Assembly: GCF_018861065.1 (NCBI RefSeq)
Contig: NZ_JAHKQO010000039.1
Span: 174,803-238,802, forward strand
Length of the DNA: 64,000 nt
Direction of reading: 5' to 3'
Origin: Paraglaciecola arctica
GTDB lineage: Bacteria; Pseudomonadota; Gammaproteobacteria; Enterobacterales; Alteromonadaceae
Shown one piece after another: positions 1 through 9,284 of this stretch. The position numbers and the translations under genes are program-made. A model generated the notes under the pieces. The model did not search any database. It was not told the DNA's origin and was given only the letters and a program-made list of their open reading frames with translations. Numbering within the stretch: the stretch's first letter is position 1; every line of letters begins with the position of its first letter.

Positions 1-399
1 AACGCTCAATTGAATGGTTTCTTCGTCGATATCAAAGCGCCCATTGGCAATGCGATTTGCAAAACGCCCCACTGTTGCGCCATTAAAACAACAATCGTCC
101 ACATACTCTTTAGCAGTGTCGTAACCTAAAATAACATCTTCAAATTTAGCATTTTTGTTGGGTACTAGAATAGACGTGACGTAAGCACCCCAATTCGTCA
201 CGCTTACCTGCATTCCCTTGGCGTTTTTAAAGGTAAAGCGCTGAATTTCATGACCTTTATATTGCCCCCATATCTCTTCGGTTATTGTCACCTGAGTTGC
301 TTTTATTTTACTTTGAGCACTCGATGAAGTTTGACCGTACGCGCTCCATGGCAGGCTCATTATTAATAAGAAAACACTAAATCGAAAACCACGCCCCAT
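1..399 (-). CDS. galM: Aldose 1-epimerase (galactose mutarotase), 3' end beyond window
   Basis: Only the first 133 codons lie in the window; the gene runs off the left edge. The frame opens with an ATG at 397-399, then a hydrophobic leader ending in a SAYGQ-type signal-peptidase site, which suggests a periplasmic form. It continues into the mutarotase N-terminal domain: a VTNWGAYVTSI strand and the family hallmark GATVGRFANRIANGRF around residues 108-123. Mutarotases interconvert the alpha and beta anomers of galactose, supplying the alpha form needed by galactokinase. It lies downstream of galT-galK-galE on the same strand but is separated by 540 bp containing a decayed gene, so cotranscription is uncertain. 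The identification rests on the N-terminal motif only. Confidence 0.85.
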   Translation of the reverse strand, partial: MGRGFRFSVFLLIMSLPWSAYGQTSSSAQSKIKATQVTITEEIWGQYKGHEIQRFTFKNAKGMQVSVTNWGAYVTSILVPNKNAKFEDVILGYDTAKEYVDDCCFNGATVGRFANRIANGRFDIDEETIQLSV

Positions 400-642
400 T
401 TTATACAAATAAGATAAAACATCGTTAGGCAAAAATAAGATCATCAAAATCACGCTCAATCATATCGCTAAGTAATTGAATACTATACGACGAAAGCTAA
501 AATAACACCACAAAAATGAAATCGGTTTACCTGCTCATAAACCTCCGCTTAAAATGGCATAAATTCAAAACCTAGATGATATTCAATATTGGCCATAGCA
601 TTATGGTTTAAGTTTTGACTTGGAAAGTTCACTTAATTTGAG

Positions 643-859
643 ATGAAAGTAAACGGTAAAGAGTTATCGGATACCCAAACCTATACTGTGGCTATAAAAG
701 CGGATTTGTAGCAAACGGTGGAGACGGTTATGAAATTTTCACGCAGATACACTTATCAACTACGATAAAATGATGTCTGAAGCTTTATTAGATGGGTTTA
801 AAGCAATGACTCCTATTCAATTGCCTTCCCTAGACAGGCAAATTGGTATTAGCCTGTAA
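643..859 (+). pseudogene. Remnant of a 5'-nucleotidase/UDP-sugar hydrolase C-terminus
   Basis: Three short stretches in different forward frames join into a recognisable 5'-nucleotidase C-terminal domain. A VNGKELSDTQTYTVAIKAD strand is followed after a -1 shift by FVANGGDGYEIF, matching the family's substrate-stacking ANGGDGY loop. After a second shift comes NYDKMMSEALLDGF, ending in a basic tail and a TAA at 857-859. No start or N-terminal metallophosphatase domain is visible upstream. The two frameshifts and missing 5' part mark it as a dead gene. Bases 400-642 before it show nothing recognisable. Confidence 0.65.
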
Positions 860-938
860 CCGATATGCATCACGTAAATTTGGCCGCGACTGCGGCCAAT
901 ATAATATTTTGAGAAAAATCAAAAATGTCAGTGACAGG

Positions 939-1964
939 CTAAGTCTCATAACCATTGGGGTTATTCGACTGCCAGCGCCACGTGTCTTCCATCATGTCTT
1001 GTAGCGATCGTTTTGCATGCCAATTGAGTTGTTCACGGGCCTTTTGTGCGTTAGCCCAAAAGGCAGGTAAATCGCCAGCACGCCTTGGGGAAACTTCATA
1101 AGCAATGGTTTTATTGGCCGCTTTTTCAAAAGCGGTAACAATTTCAAACACCGATATGCCTTTTCCTGTACCAAGGTTAAAGGCTTCAACGCCAGTAAAA
1201 TCAGCGTGGTTACTTAACCAGTCTAATGCGGCTACGTGTCCTTCAGCTAAGTCTAAAACGTGCAAATAATCTCGTTCGCAGCTGCCATCTTCAGTATCGT
1301 AATCGTCACCAAAAATACTTAATTTGTCTCTTTTTCCTACCGCTACTTGGGCAACAAAAGGTAATAAATTATTAGGTATGCCTTTGGGATCTTCGCCAAT
1401 CAAACCGCTTGGGTGCGCGCCAATAGGATTAAAGTAGCGTAAAGAGACCCCTCTAAAATGGCTATTTGCCAAGGCTTGATCTGCCATTATGCGTTCAACC
1501 ATGACTTTGCTAGCGCCATAAGCACTAGCTGGTGTGCCCAACTTCATGGTTTCGACATAGGGAATAGCATTTTCTTCACCATAGACTGTGGCTGATGAGC
1601 TAAAGATAAAGTTATGAACCTGATGTTTTTCCATGACTTCCAATAAACAAACCGAACCATGAACGTTATTTTGATAATAACTCAGCGGAATTTTACCAGA
1701 CTCACCCACCGCCTTTAATGCCGCAAAATGAATCACCGCATCTATCTTATGTTGCTTAAATACAGAATCTAATTTCGCCACATCGCGAATATCCCCTTCT
1801 ACTAACTCAACCTGTTTTTTGGTGAGTTGTTGTACTCGGGTTAAAGACTCTTCACTGGAGTTACAAAAGTTGTCATACACCACCACTTGGTGCCCGCTTT
1901 GCAACAAACATAAAACCGTATGGGAGCCAATATACCCTGCTCCACCTGTTACTAAGACTTTCAT
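939..1964 (-). CDS. galE: UDP-glucose 4-epimerase
   Basis: A 341-residue short-chain dehydrogenase/reductase of normal GalE length. It shows the N-terminal NAD-binding GGAGYIGSH motif at about residues 7-15, the SSSATVYG strand carrying the catalytic serine, and the catalytic YGASK (YxxxK) near residue 150. It interconverts UDP-galactose and UDP-glucose and so regenerates the uridylyl carrier for GalT in the cytoplasm. It is the last gene of the galT-galK-galE run, 65 bp after galK. Confidence 0.97.
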   Translation of the reverse strand: MKVLVTGGAGYIGSHTVLCLLQSGHQVVVYDNFCNSSEESLTRVQQLTKKQVELVEGDIRDVAKLDSVFKQHKIDAVIHFAALKAVGESGKIPLSYYQNNVHGSVCLLEVMEKHQVHNFIFSSSATVYGEENAIPYVETMKLGTPASAYGASKVMVERIMADQALANSHFRGVSLRYFNPIGAHPSGLIGEDPKGIPNNLLPFVAQVAVGKRDKLSIFGDDYDTEDGSCERDYLHVLDLAEGHVAALDWLSNHADFTGVEAFNLGTGKGISVFEIVTAFEKAANKTIAYEVSPRRAGDLPAFWANAQKAREQLNWHAKRSLQDMMEDTWRWQSNNPNGYET

Positions 1965-2029
1965 TTAATGACCTTTTATAAGTTAAACATCAGTAATAAA
2001 TTAGAAATCGAGTGACTTAACAGATTAAA

Positions 2030-3175
2030 TCAACGATTAAAGGCACCGTCGGTTGCAACACATACGTAGACCTGTTCTTTCAATCCGGTTTGTTGCTGAT
2101 AGGTTGCGGCTATCTTTTGCGTGATTACATCAACTAAATACTTGGGAGCTAACGCAATAACACAGCCACCGAAGCCTCCACCTGTCATTCGCACGCCACC
2201 TTCGGAGCCTAGCTGTGCGGCAATAGTGTCAACTAAGAAATCTATTTCTGGTGTGGATATCTCAAAGTCATTTTTTAAAGAAAGATGTGACTGCGCCATG
2301 AGTTGGCTCATTTTTTCCATATCATTGTTTTGCAATGCCGTTAATGCTGACTCGGTACGGGTATTTTCCGTAATCACATGTTTAGCACGTTTCACGAGTT
2401 CAGCGTCGAGGTCATTTTCAGCCGCTAAAAGTTGCTCTAACGTCACGTCTCTTAGTGCCGGCTTATTAAAATGTCGCGCCACTGTTTCACATTGCTTTCG
2501 ACGAGTGTTGTATTCGCTGTCAACCAAACCTCTTTTTACATTGGAATTAACGATTAGCAGAGCCATATTTTCGGGAATCGGAGCGTGCTCAAAAGTCAGA
2601 CTTCTACAATCTAACAACATGGCGTTGTTTTCTTTACCAAGTGCTGAAATAAGCTGATCCATGATCCCGCAATTACAACCAACAAAATTGTTTTCGGCGT
2701 CCTGTCCCATTAATGCCGCTTGTATGCCATCTAAATCAATAGCGTTTAATGCGGCGAAGGTTTTTAATATGGCTATCTCGAAACTAGCAGAAGAGCTCAG
2801 CCCTGCCCCTTGGGGAACATTACCTGTAACAACTAAATCCGCACCTGTAATATTTGGATAGGCTTTTAATAACGCCAATAACGTACCGCCAATATAATTA
2901 GCCCACATTTTATTTTCGTTAAAGCTGATGTCATCAAGTGAAAATTCAACGGTTTCATTATCACAATCAACAGCTAACACCCGTACCAATTTATCATCAC
3001 GCCGAGTGGCGGCGATGTCAGTACCAAAATTGATAGCGGCAGGTAATACAAATCCATCGTTGTAATCAGTGTGATCGCCAATTAAGTTGACACGACCCGG
3101 GCCATGAATAACTTGCTGTGGATCAGTACCAAAATGAGCGCGATATTTTTGGCTGACTAATTCAATTTGACTCAT
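2030..3175 (-). CDS. galK: Galactokinase
   Basis: A 381-residue GHMP kinase. It has the galactokinase signature [18 protein letters not shown] near residues 25-42 (Asp replaces the commoner Glu before HTDY), the phosphate-binding loop [13 protein letters not shown], and the C-terminal GHMP motif [13 protein letters not shown]. It phosphorylates alpha-D-galactose at O1 with ATP. Its ATG overlaps the end of galT by four bases (ATGA), indicating translational coupling. In this locus the galactose probably comes from agar or porphyran breakdown. Confidence 0.97.
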   Translation of the reverse strand: MSQIELVSQKYRAHFGTDPQQVIHGPGRVNLIGDHTDYNDGFVLPAAINFGTDIAATRRDDKLVRVLAVDCDNETVEFSLDDISFNENKMWANYIGGTLLALLKAYPNITGADLVVTGNVPQGAGLSSSASFEIAILKTFAALNAIDLDGIQAALMGQDAENNFVGCNCGIMDQLISALGKENNAMLLDCRSLTFEHAPIPENMALLIVNSNVKRGLVDSEYNTRRKQCETVARHFNKPALRDVTLEQLLAAENDLDAELVKRAKHVITENTRTESALTALQNNDMEKMSQLMAQSHLSLKNDFEISTPEIDFLVDTIAAQLGSEGGVRMTGGGFGGCVIALAPKYLVDVITQKIAATYQQQTGLKEQVYVCVATDGAFNR

Positions 3176-4254
3176 GCTTTTTGCTCCGGTTTTTGCTCTT
3201 GCTGTGCGGTGTGACTGGTTGTTTTATAATGCACAGAAGATACTGATTTTAATCTTGTGGCGGCTTGCTCAGCGGTAAGATCACGCTGTGACTCTGCCAT
3301 CATTTCATAACCCACCATAAATTTACGCACAGTAGCTGAACGTAACAAAGGAGGGAAAAAACTCGCATGAAGAGTCCACTCTGGGTGTGCTTCGCCATCA
3401 TATGGAGCGCCATGCCAACCCATCGAATACGGAAACGACGTATTAAATAAGTTGTCATAACGAATCGTGATTTGTTGTAAAATATCCGCAAGCGAAACTT
3501 GTTGCTTAGCGGTCAAATCAGTCATACGTTGCACTGCAAAGCGCGGTAGTAATAAAGTTTCAAATGGCCAAGCTGCCCAATACGGCACCACCACCATCCA
3601 ATCGTCATTACTTACCACTACGCGCTCTTGGGACTCGAATTCACGTACAGCGTAGTCTTGTAAAAGGTTGCTACCATGCTCTTCCAGATAGGCCGATTGT
3701 GCATTTTGTTTTTTAGTCACTAGAGTAGGAAGTTGTTGCTGAGCCCAAATTTGTCCATGAGGATGTGGATTTGAACACCCCATTACCGCACCTTTATTTT
3801 CGAACACTTGTACCCAGTTGTAGGTTTTACCAATTTCTTCACATTGATCTTGCCAGGTTTTAACCACTTCAGTGATTTCTTCAACAGTGAGTTCCGGCAA
3901 GGTTTTACTGTGATCGGGAGAAAAACAAATCACTCGGCTTTCACCTTGCTCTGTGGCCATTTTAAACAAAGGATCATCTGTTTCGAAAATTGGTGTATCA
4001 CTTTTTAAAGCGGCAAAATCATTGGGAAACACAAAAGTATTTTTGTACTTTTGATTCACTTCGCCATTGATACGCGTATTACCAGGACACAAGAAACAAG
4101 TTGGGTCGTAGCGAGGTTTTTGCTCTTCATCTAATGCTTCAACTTGACCTTGCCACGGACGTTTAGCACGGTGTGGAGAGACTAATATCCATTCATTAAT
4201 GAGCGGATTATAGCGGCGATGTGGATGTTCAGTGGGATCAAAAACTTCACTCAT
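3172..4254 (-). CDS. galT: Galactose-1-phosphate uridylyltransferase
   Basis: A 360-residue HIT-superfamily transferase. It has the active-site NPHPHGQIW (His-Pro-His nucleophile region), an N-terminal zinc-type CFLCPG motif near residues 53-58, and the RAKRPWQG substrate-binding segment. It exchanges UMP between UDP-glucose and galactose-1-phosphate. It is the first gene of the leftward galTKE operon and faces a divergent LacI-type regulator across a 221-bp spacer with two operator-like palindromes, so it is probably repressed by that protein. The tail is lysine/glutamine rich and not conserved. Confidence 0.97.
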   Translation of the reverse strand: MSEVFDPTEHPHRRYNPLINEWILVSPHRAKRPWQGQVEALDEEQKPRYDPTCFLCPGNTRINGEVNQKYKNTFVFPNDFAALKSDTPIFETDDPLFKMATEQGESRVICFSPDHSKTLPELTVEEITEVVKTWQDQCEEIGKTYNWVQVFENKGAVMGCSNPHPHGQIWAQQQLPTLVTKKQNAQSAYLEEHGSNLLQDYAVREFESQERVVVSNDDWMVVVPYWAAWPFETLLLPRFAVQRMTDLTAKQQVSLADILQQITIRYDNLFNTSFPYSMGWHGAPYDGEAHPEWTLHASFFPPLLRSATVRKFMVGYEMMAESQRDLTAEQAATRLKSVSSVHYKTTSHTAQQEQKPEQKA

Positions 4255-4286
4255 AAAAGGCTACCTAGGTTGATATTTTGACACAG

Positions 4287-4300
4287 GGTAAACGTTTACC
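4287..4300. promoter_or_regulatory. LacI-family operator 1 (GGTAAACGTTTACC)
   Basis: A perfect 14-bp palindrome centred on CG, the typical shape of a LacI/GalR-family operator. It lies 33 bp upstream of the galT start and is well placed to block transcription of galTKE. A second, slightly imperfect copy sits about 100 bp away, a spacing compatible with repression by looping. Confidence 0.8.
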
Positions 4301-4385
4301 TTATTAACTGCAAGATCAAATATATAAATAGTAAAACACTCCTTGCAAAGGCTTATATAGCTATATTCACTAGTCACAATCAAAA

Positions 4386-4399
4386 TGTAAACGTTTAGA
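4386..4399. promoter_or_regulatory. LacI-family operator 2 (TGTAAACGTTTAGA)
   Basis: This second copy shares the GTAAACGTTTA core with the galT-proximal palindrome. It lies 77 bp upstream of the LacI-family gene, consistent with autoregulation or cooperative looping with operator 1. Confidence 0.75.
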
Positions 4400-4475
4400 C
4401 TTTAATCATTAATCGATTCAAGATACTATCTTTACATCAAACACCAATTTAGTTTAAAAGACCAATAAGTAAACT

Positions 4476-5480
4476 ATGGCTACCATAAAAGATGTTGCTA
4501 AAAAGGCTGGTGTATCAACAGCCACTGTCTCCCGTGTAGTGAACAACGGGCCCAAAGTAGGCGACAAAACCAGAGCCAGAGTGTTAGCTATTATGGCGCA
4601 ACTCGGTTACCACCCAAATGAAAACGCTCGAGCCTTGGTCACCAAAAAGAGTCAATCATTAGGTGTTGTTATTCCGGATTTAACCGACCCGTTTTTTGCA
4701 TCACTTGCTAACGGCGTCGACAAAATCGCGCGACAAAACAATATGCAATTGTTGCTCAGTACTGGCTCAATCAGCGAAGAGTCAGAACGCCAAGCCATTA
4801 GTTTTTTATTAGAGCGAAGATGTGAGTCTATTGTGGTGCACAGCAAGAAACTCAGTGACCAAGAAATCATAGAGTTCGCAAACAAAATACCTGGCCTTGT
4901 TTTGATTGACCGCTTTATTCAAGAAATAGCAGATAAATGTATTTGGTTAGACAACGAAGAAGGCGGCAAAATTGCAGCAAGACACTTGTTGTCCTTAGGT
5001 CACAAACAATTGGCCTGCATTTCCAGTCGATATCAAATCGACGACCCCGCTTTGCGATTTAAAGGTTTTAAAAACGAACTGACCGAGTCCGGGTTATCTT
5101 TATTGGCGCATCACTTTGTTGAAGATGAACCCAATTTACAAGGAGGCGAAGTCGCTACCCAAAAGCTACTCGCCAGTGATACTAAGTTCGATGCAATATT
5201 TGTATACAACGATGCCATGGCGATTGGTGCCATTTCAACTTTGGAAGACAATGGTTTTAAAGTCCCCCTAGATGTATCGGTAATCGGATTTGATGACGTT
5301 TTATTGTCTAGATACTCACGCCCTAAGTTAACCACACTACACTACCCCATTGAAGAAATGGCGGAATTTGCCGCTCAGCTAGCCTTAGGAAAAATAGCCG
5401 CGCCAGCGACTGAACAAGGTAACGGCCATAAGTACATACCTAGATTAGTAAAGCGTGAATCTACGTCACTTAAAACCTAA
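4476..5480 (+). CDS. LacI/GalR-family galactose regulator
   Basis: A 334-residue LacI-family repressor. The N-terminal helix-turn-helix reads ATIKDVAKKAGVSTATVSRV, followed by the hinge helix (HPNENARALV) and a periplasmic-binding-protein-like sensor domain with the typical SLGVVIPDLTDPFF and GAISTLEDNGFKVP segments. The effector is probably galactose or a galactose derivative. It is transcribed divergently from galTKE with two operator-like palindromes between, so control of that operon is likely. It may also control the downstream dehydrogenase/P450 genes, but no perfect operator copy was found at 5481-5682. Confidence 0.92.
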   Translation: MATIKDVAKKAGVSTATVSRVVNNGPKVGDKTRARVLAIMAQLGYHPNENARALVTKKSQSLGVVIPDLTDPFFASLANGVDKIARQNNMQLLLSTGSISEESERQAISFLLERRCESIVVHSKKLSDQEIIEFANKIPGLVLIDRFIQEIADKCIWLDNEEGGKIAARHLLSLGHKQLACISSRYQIDDPALRFKGFKNELTESGLSLLAHHFVEDEPNLQGGEVATQKLLASDTKFDAIFVYNDAMAIGAISTLEDNGFKVPLDVSVIGFDDVLLSRYSRPKLTTLHYPIEEMAEFAAQLALGKIAAPATEQGNGHKYIPRLVKRESTSLKT

Positions 5481-5682
5481 TAAACTTCAAATGTTGCTGC
5501 TTCACCAGAGAATAACTGTCCTTTCAGCAAATAACTAAATTTTGATATTAAGCTACTCATTTAACGTTTCTAAGCATTTTTATTAGCATATAAACGATAT
5601 TTTATGCGCCAATGCTGACAGTACTGTGAGTACTGATTGTGATTAAATTTACCCTGCATTTAACTCAATAGAATTCATTAAC

Positions 5683-6819
5683 ATGATCAAATCAAAAGCA
5701 GTTATTTCAGATGGCAATGGACAGTATCACCTTGATAACATCGAAGTGGGTGAATGTGCCGATGACGAAGTGTTAATCAAAATAGCGGCTGCAGGTATAT
5801 GCCACACCGATTGGGATTCCATACAAACTTGGAATAAACCTTTTATTGTGGGTCATGAAGGAGCAGGTTGGGTACAGGCTGTTGGTAGCAAAGTAACTAA
5901 GGTCGCTGTGGGTGATAAAGCTATTTTGAATTGGGCCATTCCCTGTGGCGAATGTTTCCAATGCCGAGAAGGTAATGTGCATATTTGCGAAACCAACTCA
6001 CCGGTTTGCGGCTGTGGTTTAGCCGGTCATGCCAAAATAGAGTCATCTACTCACAACCAGCAACCTATCGAGCGTTCTTTTCATCTAGGTACTATGAGCG
6101 AATATGCCATAGTTAAACAAGCTGCAGTGGTTAAGCTTAATCATGAGATCCCTTTTGCGGCCGCATCTATTATTGGTTGTGGTGTAATGACCGGTTGGGG
6201 CTCAGTAGTAAACGCAGCCAATGTACAAGCCGGTGCATCAGTATGTGTTATTGGCTGTGGCGGCGTGGGGCTTAATGCCATTCAGGGAGCAAGAAATTCC
6301 GGAGCTGCGAAAATTATTGCCATTGATATTAGTGAAGACAGACTTGCTCAAGCCAAAGAGTTTGGCGCGACTCACGGTATTATTGCAAGTAAAGACGACA
6401 CCGATTTTATAGACGTAAAAACACAAGTAAAAGCTTTAACCCATGGCCGAGGTGCCGATTATGCTTTTGAATGCACTGCAATCCCCGCATTAGGCTCTGC
6501 CCCTTTAGCCTTAATTAGAAGCGCCGGTACCGCTGTACAAGTGAGCGGTATAGAGCAACGCATCGATTTTGATTGTGAACTATTTGAATGGGACAAAATT
6601 TATATCAACCCGCTTTATGGGAAGTGTAATCCAGAGCGTGACTTTACGCGGATCCTTGACCTTTATCAGCAAGGCGAATTAAAGCTCGAAGAGCTGGTCA
6701 CTAAAACCTATAAAATCGAAGATATAGCCGAAGGATTTGATGACCTGTTACACGGTCGTATCGCTAAAGGTGTAGTCGTTTTTGAGCATCACGAGTTTCT
6801 CGAGCCTAATGAGCACTAA
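5683..6819 (+). CDS. Zinc-dependent alcohol dehydrogenase, probably formaldehyde-oxidising
   Basis: A 378-residue medium-chain dehydrogenase of class III type. Catalytic zinc ligands are in GICHTDWD and GHEGAGWV. The structural zinc cysteines are in the PCGECFQCREGNVHIC stretch, and the NAD-binding loop is GCGGVGLNAIQG. The family includes glutathione-dependent formaldehyde dehydrogenases. It is followed 6 bp later by an esterase D-like hydrolase and then by a P450 system. In porphyran loci, alcohol dehydrogenases next to the P450 act on the formaldehyde from demethylation, so a formaldehyde role is inferred. Other alcohols remain possible. Confidence 0.85.
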   Translation: MIKSKAVISDGNGQYHLDNIEVGECADDEVLIKIAAAGICHTDWDSIQTWNKPFIVGHEGAGWVQAVGSKVTKVAVGDKAILNWAIPCGECFQCREGNVHICETNSPVCGCGLAGHAKIESSTHNQQPIERSFHLGTMSEYAIVKQAAVVKLNHEIPFAAASIIGCGVMTGWGSVVNAANVQAGASVCVIGCGGVGLNAIQGARNSGAAKIIAIDISEDRLAQAKEFGATHGIIASKDDTDFIDVKTQVKALTHGRGADYAFECTAIPALGSAPLALIRSAGTAVQVSGIEQRIDFDCELFEWDKIYINPLYGKCNPERDFTRILDLYQQGELKLEELVTKTYKIEDIAEGFDDLLHGRIAKGVVVFEHHEFLEPNEH

Positions 6820-6825
6820 GTCACT

Positions 6826-7635
6826 ATGTCCATAATACGAATAGAACAATCCAATCCTGAGTTTGCACGCGACAACACCATGACGCTGACACTTAACTCT
6901 ACACATCTAGGCGGACGCCGAGATGTCACTATCTATAATCCTTATAGTCAGGCTAAAGATTTGCCTGTGGTTATTCTACTTCACGGAGTCTACGGAAATA
7001 ACTGGGTGTGGATGGACTTAGGTGGTGCACACCTTGTTTATGAACAACTACGTCAACAAGGGTTATCGGAATTTGTGTTAGTGATGCCATCCGATGGCGG
7101 CATCTGGGAAGGATCGGCTTATTTACCTTTGCCACATCATGGAAATTTCGAAAAATGGATAGTCGAAGATGTGATAGATGGCGTACAAACCACTGTAGAT
7201 TCTGTAAGCGAACACAGTAATTTATATATTAGTGGTTTATCTATGGGTGGTTATGGTGCACTGCGCCTTGGCGCAAAATATGCGACTAAATTCAGCGGTA
7301 TTTCAGCACACTCGGCCATTACCAAAGTAACTGACATGGCGTTATTTACCGATACTCCCTTAGATAACTACCAAACTCAAGTTGAGCACGAATCGGATAT
7401 TGTGTATTGGTGTAAAACAAACCAATCACAATTGCCCCCTTTACGATTTGACTGTGGCGAACAAGATCAATTATTTGGCAGCAATCAACAGCTCACTAAA
7501 GCCTTAGGCGATGCTAATATTTCTCATCAATTCGCGGTGAACCAAGGTAGCCATGAATGGGCGTACTGGCATCAGCATTTGCAGACCACTTTATGCTTCT
7601 TCGATAATATTGAAAAAAAGTCTAAAAGCGCATAA
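6826..7635 (+). CDS. Alpha/beta-hydrolase, esterase D / S-formylglutathione hydrolase-like
   Basis: A 269-residue alpha/beta hydrolase with an oxyanion HGVYGNN segment, the nucleophile elbow GLSMGGYGAL (GxSxG), an acid loop FDCGEQD and the catalytic histidine in GSHEW. This is the esterase D architecture, which includes S-formylglutathione hydrolases. It starts 6 bp after the alcohol dehydrogenase, so the two are surely cotranscribed and may form a two-step formaldehyde-to-formate route. A clear ribosome-binding site is lacking at the first ATG. A carbohydrate esterase role is an alternative. Confidence 0.8.
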   Translation: MSIIRIEQSNPEFARDNTMTLTLNSTHLGGRRDVTIYNPYSQAKDLPVVILLHGVYGNNWVWMDLGGAHLVYEQLRQQGLSEFVLVMPSDGGIWEGSAYLPLPHHGNFEKWIVEDVIDGVQTTVDSVSEHSNLYISGLSMGGYGALRLGAKYATKFSGISAHSAITKVTDMALFTDTPLDNYQTQVEHESDIVYWCKTNQSQLPPLRFDCGEQDQLFGSNQQLTKALGDANISHQFAVNQGSHEWAYWHQHLQTTLCFFDNIEKKSKSA

Positions 7636-7738
7636 TTATGATATTTTTAACTCTATATGTAGCATTAATTACAACTTAACTACATTAAAATAACATTATT
7701 GGCAATATTAACCACAATAGAAAAACGTTGAGAACTTC

Positions 7739-8896
7739 ATGAATAAAAGTGATTTGAACGACCCTTTTGAACAAGCCAGAGTGGAACAAGGCTTCGCACA
7801 AGTTAGCGATCAAGACGATCCTGTCACTATGGTGTTAAGGCTAAAAGACGTCAGAAAGTGTGCACACAACACCAAAACCTTTAGCTCCGAAGATGTCCCT
7901 GGGCGCATAGTGGTGCCTTCAGAAGTCAACATTCGTACAACTAGACAAATTCCCTTTGAAGTTGATCCGCCGATGCACAAAGGTTACCGAGCCTTGCTCG
8001 ACCCTTGGTTTAAACGACCTTTGGAAGATGAATACAAGGCCAAACTTAACGCCCAAATAGATGAATTAGTTGACGCTGTAATAAATGGCGAGCCAGTAGA
8101 AGTAATAGAACAGTTTTCATTAGTACTGCAATCCAGAGCGTTAACATTGTTACTTAACACACCTTTCGAAGATTCAGATTTGTGGATTAGTTGGGGTACC
8201 CATGTTTTTCGAAGTGAAGGCGAAGCATTAGACGGTGATAAAGCACAAATTCTTTATGATTATATCGATGCAGAAATTGAGCGTGCCATTGCCAACCCGT
8301 CAGACGATCTTTATTCGGTATTGTTAGCCGCTGAAGTAGATGGCAAAAAACTCACTAAAGAAGAAGTTAAAGGTGTCATTGTATTAACTTTCTCTGGTGG
8401 TCGAGATACTGTTATCAATGCCGTCTCAAACACCATAGCCTATTTCGCTGAGCATCCTGAATCATTACAACGTTTGCGTGACGAGCCTGAAATTCGTGGC
8501 CGCGCCATTGAAGAATTCATTCGCTATTTCTCACCTCTTACACACATGGGCCGAGTCGTCACAGAAGATACCCAAGTATGTGAACATGCGGCCAAAGCTG
8601 ATACTCGTATATCTTTATGCTGGGCCTCGGCAAACCGCGATGCATCGGTGTTTGAAACTCCAAACGAGGTGGTGCTAGACCGTAAAATGAACCCTCACGT
8701 CGGTTTTGGTTTTGGTCATCACAACTGTTTAGGGGCTACTCATGCCAGGCAAATCCTTAGCACCTTAATCAATGTACTGTGCGACAAAGTACAGACTATC
8801 GATTTGCTGGACACTGAAGACAATATTGAAGAATGGGATGAATTTAAACGTAAGGTAGGGTATCACCGCCTGAATGTTCGATTTAATCCCAAATAA
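7739..8896 (+). CDS. Cytochrome P450, probable 6-O-methyl-galactose demethylase
   Basis: A soluble bacterial P450 of 385 residues. The I-helix oxygen-activation motif FSGGRDT is at about 218-224, the K-helix ExxR in EEFIRY at about 258-263, and the heme-thiolate loop GFGFGHHNCLG has its cysteine at about 330. There is no signal peptide or membrane anchor. It is followed by its own 2Fe-2S ferredoxin and FAD reductase, a complete class I electron chain. This three-gene set beside galactose genes is the known arrangement of CYP236A-type enzymes that demethylate 6-O-methyl-D-galactose from porphyran to galactose plus formaldehyde. The substrate is inferred from context. Confidence 0.88.
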   Translation: MNKSDLNDPFEQARVEQGFAQVSDQDDPVTMVLRLKDVRKCAHNTKTFSSEDVPGRIVVPSEVNIRTTRQIPFEVDPPMHKGYRALLDPWFKRPLEDEYKAKLNAQIDELVDAVINGEPVEVIEQFSLVLQSRALTLLLNTPFEDSDLWISWGTHVFRSEGEALDGDKAQILYDYIDAEIERAIANPSDDLYSVLLAAEVDGKKLTKEEVKGVIVLTFSGGRDTVINAVSNTIAYFAEHPESLQRLRDEPEIRGRAIEEFIRYFSPLTHMGRVVTEDTQVCEHAAKADTRISLCWASANRDASVFETPNEVVLDRKMNPHVGFGFGHHNCLGATHARQILSTLINVLCDKVQTIDLLDTEDNIEEWDEFKRKVGYHRLNVRFNPK

Positions 8897-8965
8897 CCGC
8901 ATACTTACCATTCATGCTTACGGGTATTGGATGACAAAAACTACATTAACACCGAGGTAAATAAC

Positions 8966-9274
8966 ATGGCAAAAATTACATTTATTACACAAGACGACGA
9001 GAACATTGTTCTAGAAGCTGACTCTGGTTCAGTGATGGCATTAGCTGTTGAAAACGGTGTAAGTGGTATCGACGGTGATTGTGGTGGCGTATGTTCTTGC
9101 GCAACTTGTCATGTGCATGTTAACCCAGATCAAGTAAGTCAAACCGGAGAAGCCAGTGAAATCGAAAAAGATATGCTGGAACTCGATGACAATGCTAACG
9201 AATACAGCCGTCTTTGCTGCCAAATTGAGATTAGTGAAAAACTCGATGGCTTGATCCTGACTGTCGCTAATTAA
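8966..9274 (+). CDS. Adrenodoxin/putidaredoxin-type 2Fe-2S ferredoxin
   Basis: A 102-residue ferredoxin with the vertebrate-type cluster spacing: DCGGVCSCATC gives C-x5-C-x2-C, and the fourth ligand is in RLCCQ. The ATG at 8966 is preferred over one 39 bp upstream because it is preceded by a GAGG-type ribosome-binding site and begins the beta-grasp fold directly (MAKITFI). It should carry electrons from the reductase encoded next to the P450. It is cytoplasmic and acidic, as usual for this partner class. Confidence 0.93.
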   Translation: MAKITFITQDDENIVLEADSGSVMALAVENGVSGIDGDCGGVCSCATCHVHVNPDQVSQTGEASEIEKDMLELDDNANEYSRLCCQIEISEKLDGLILTVAN

Positions 9275-9284
9275 GGTAAGTACG

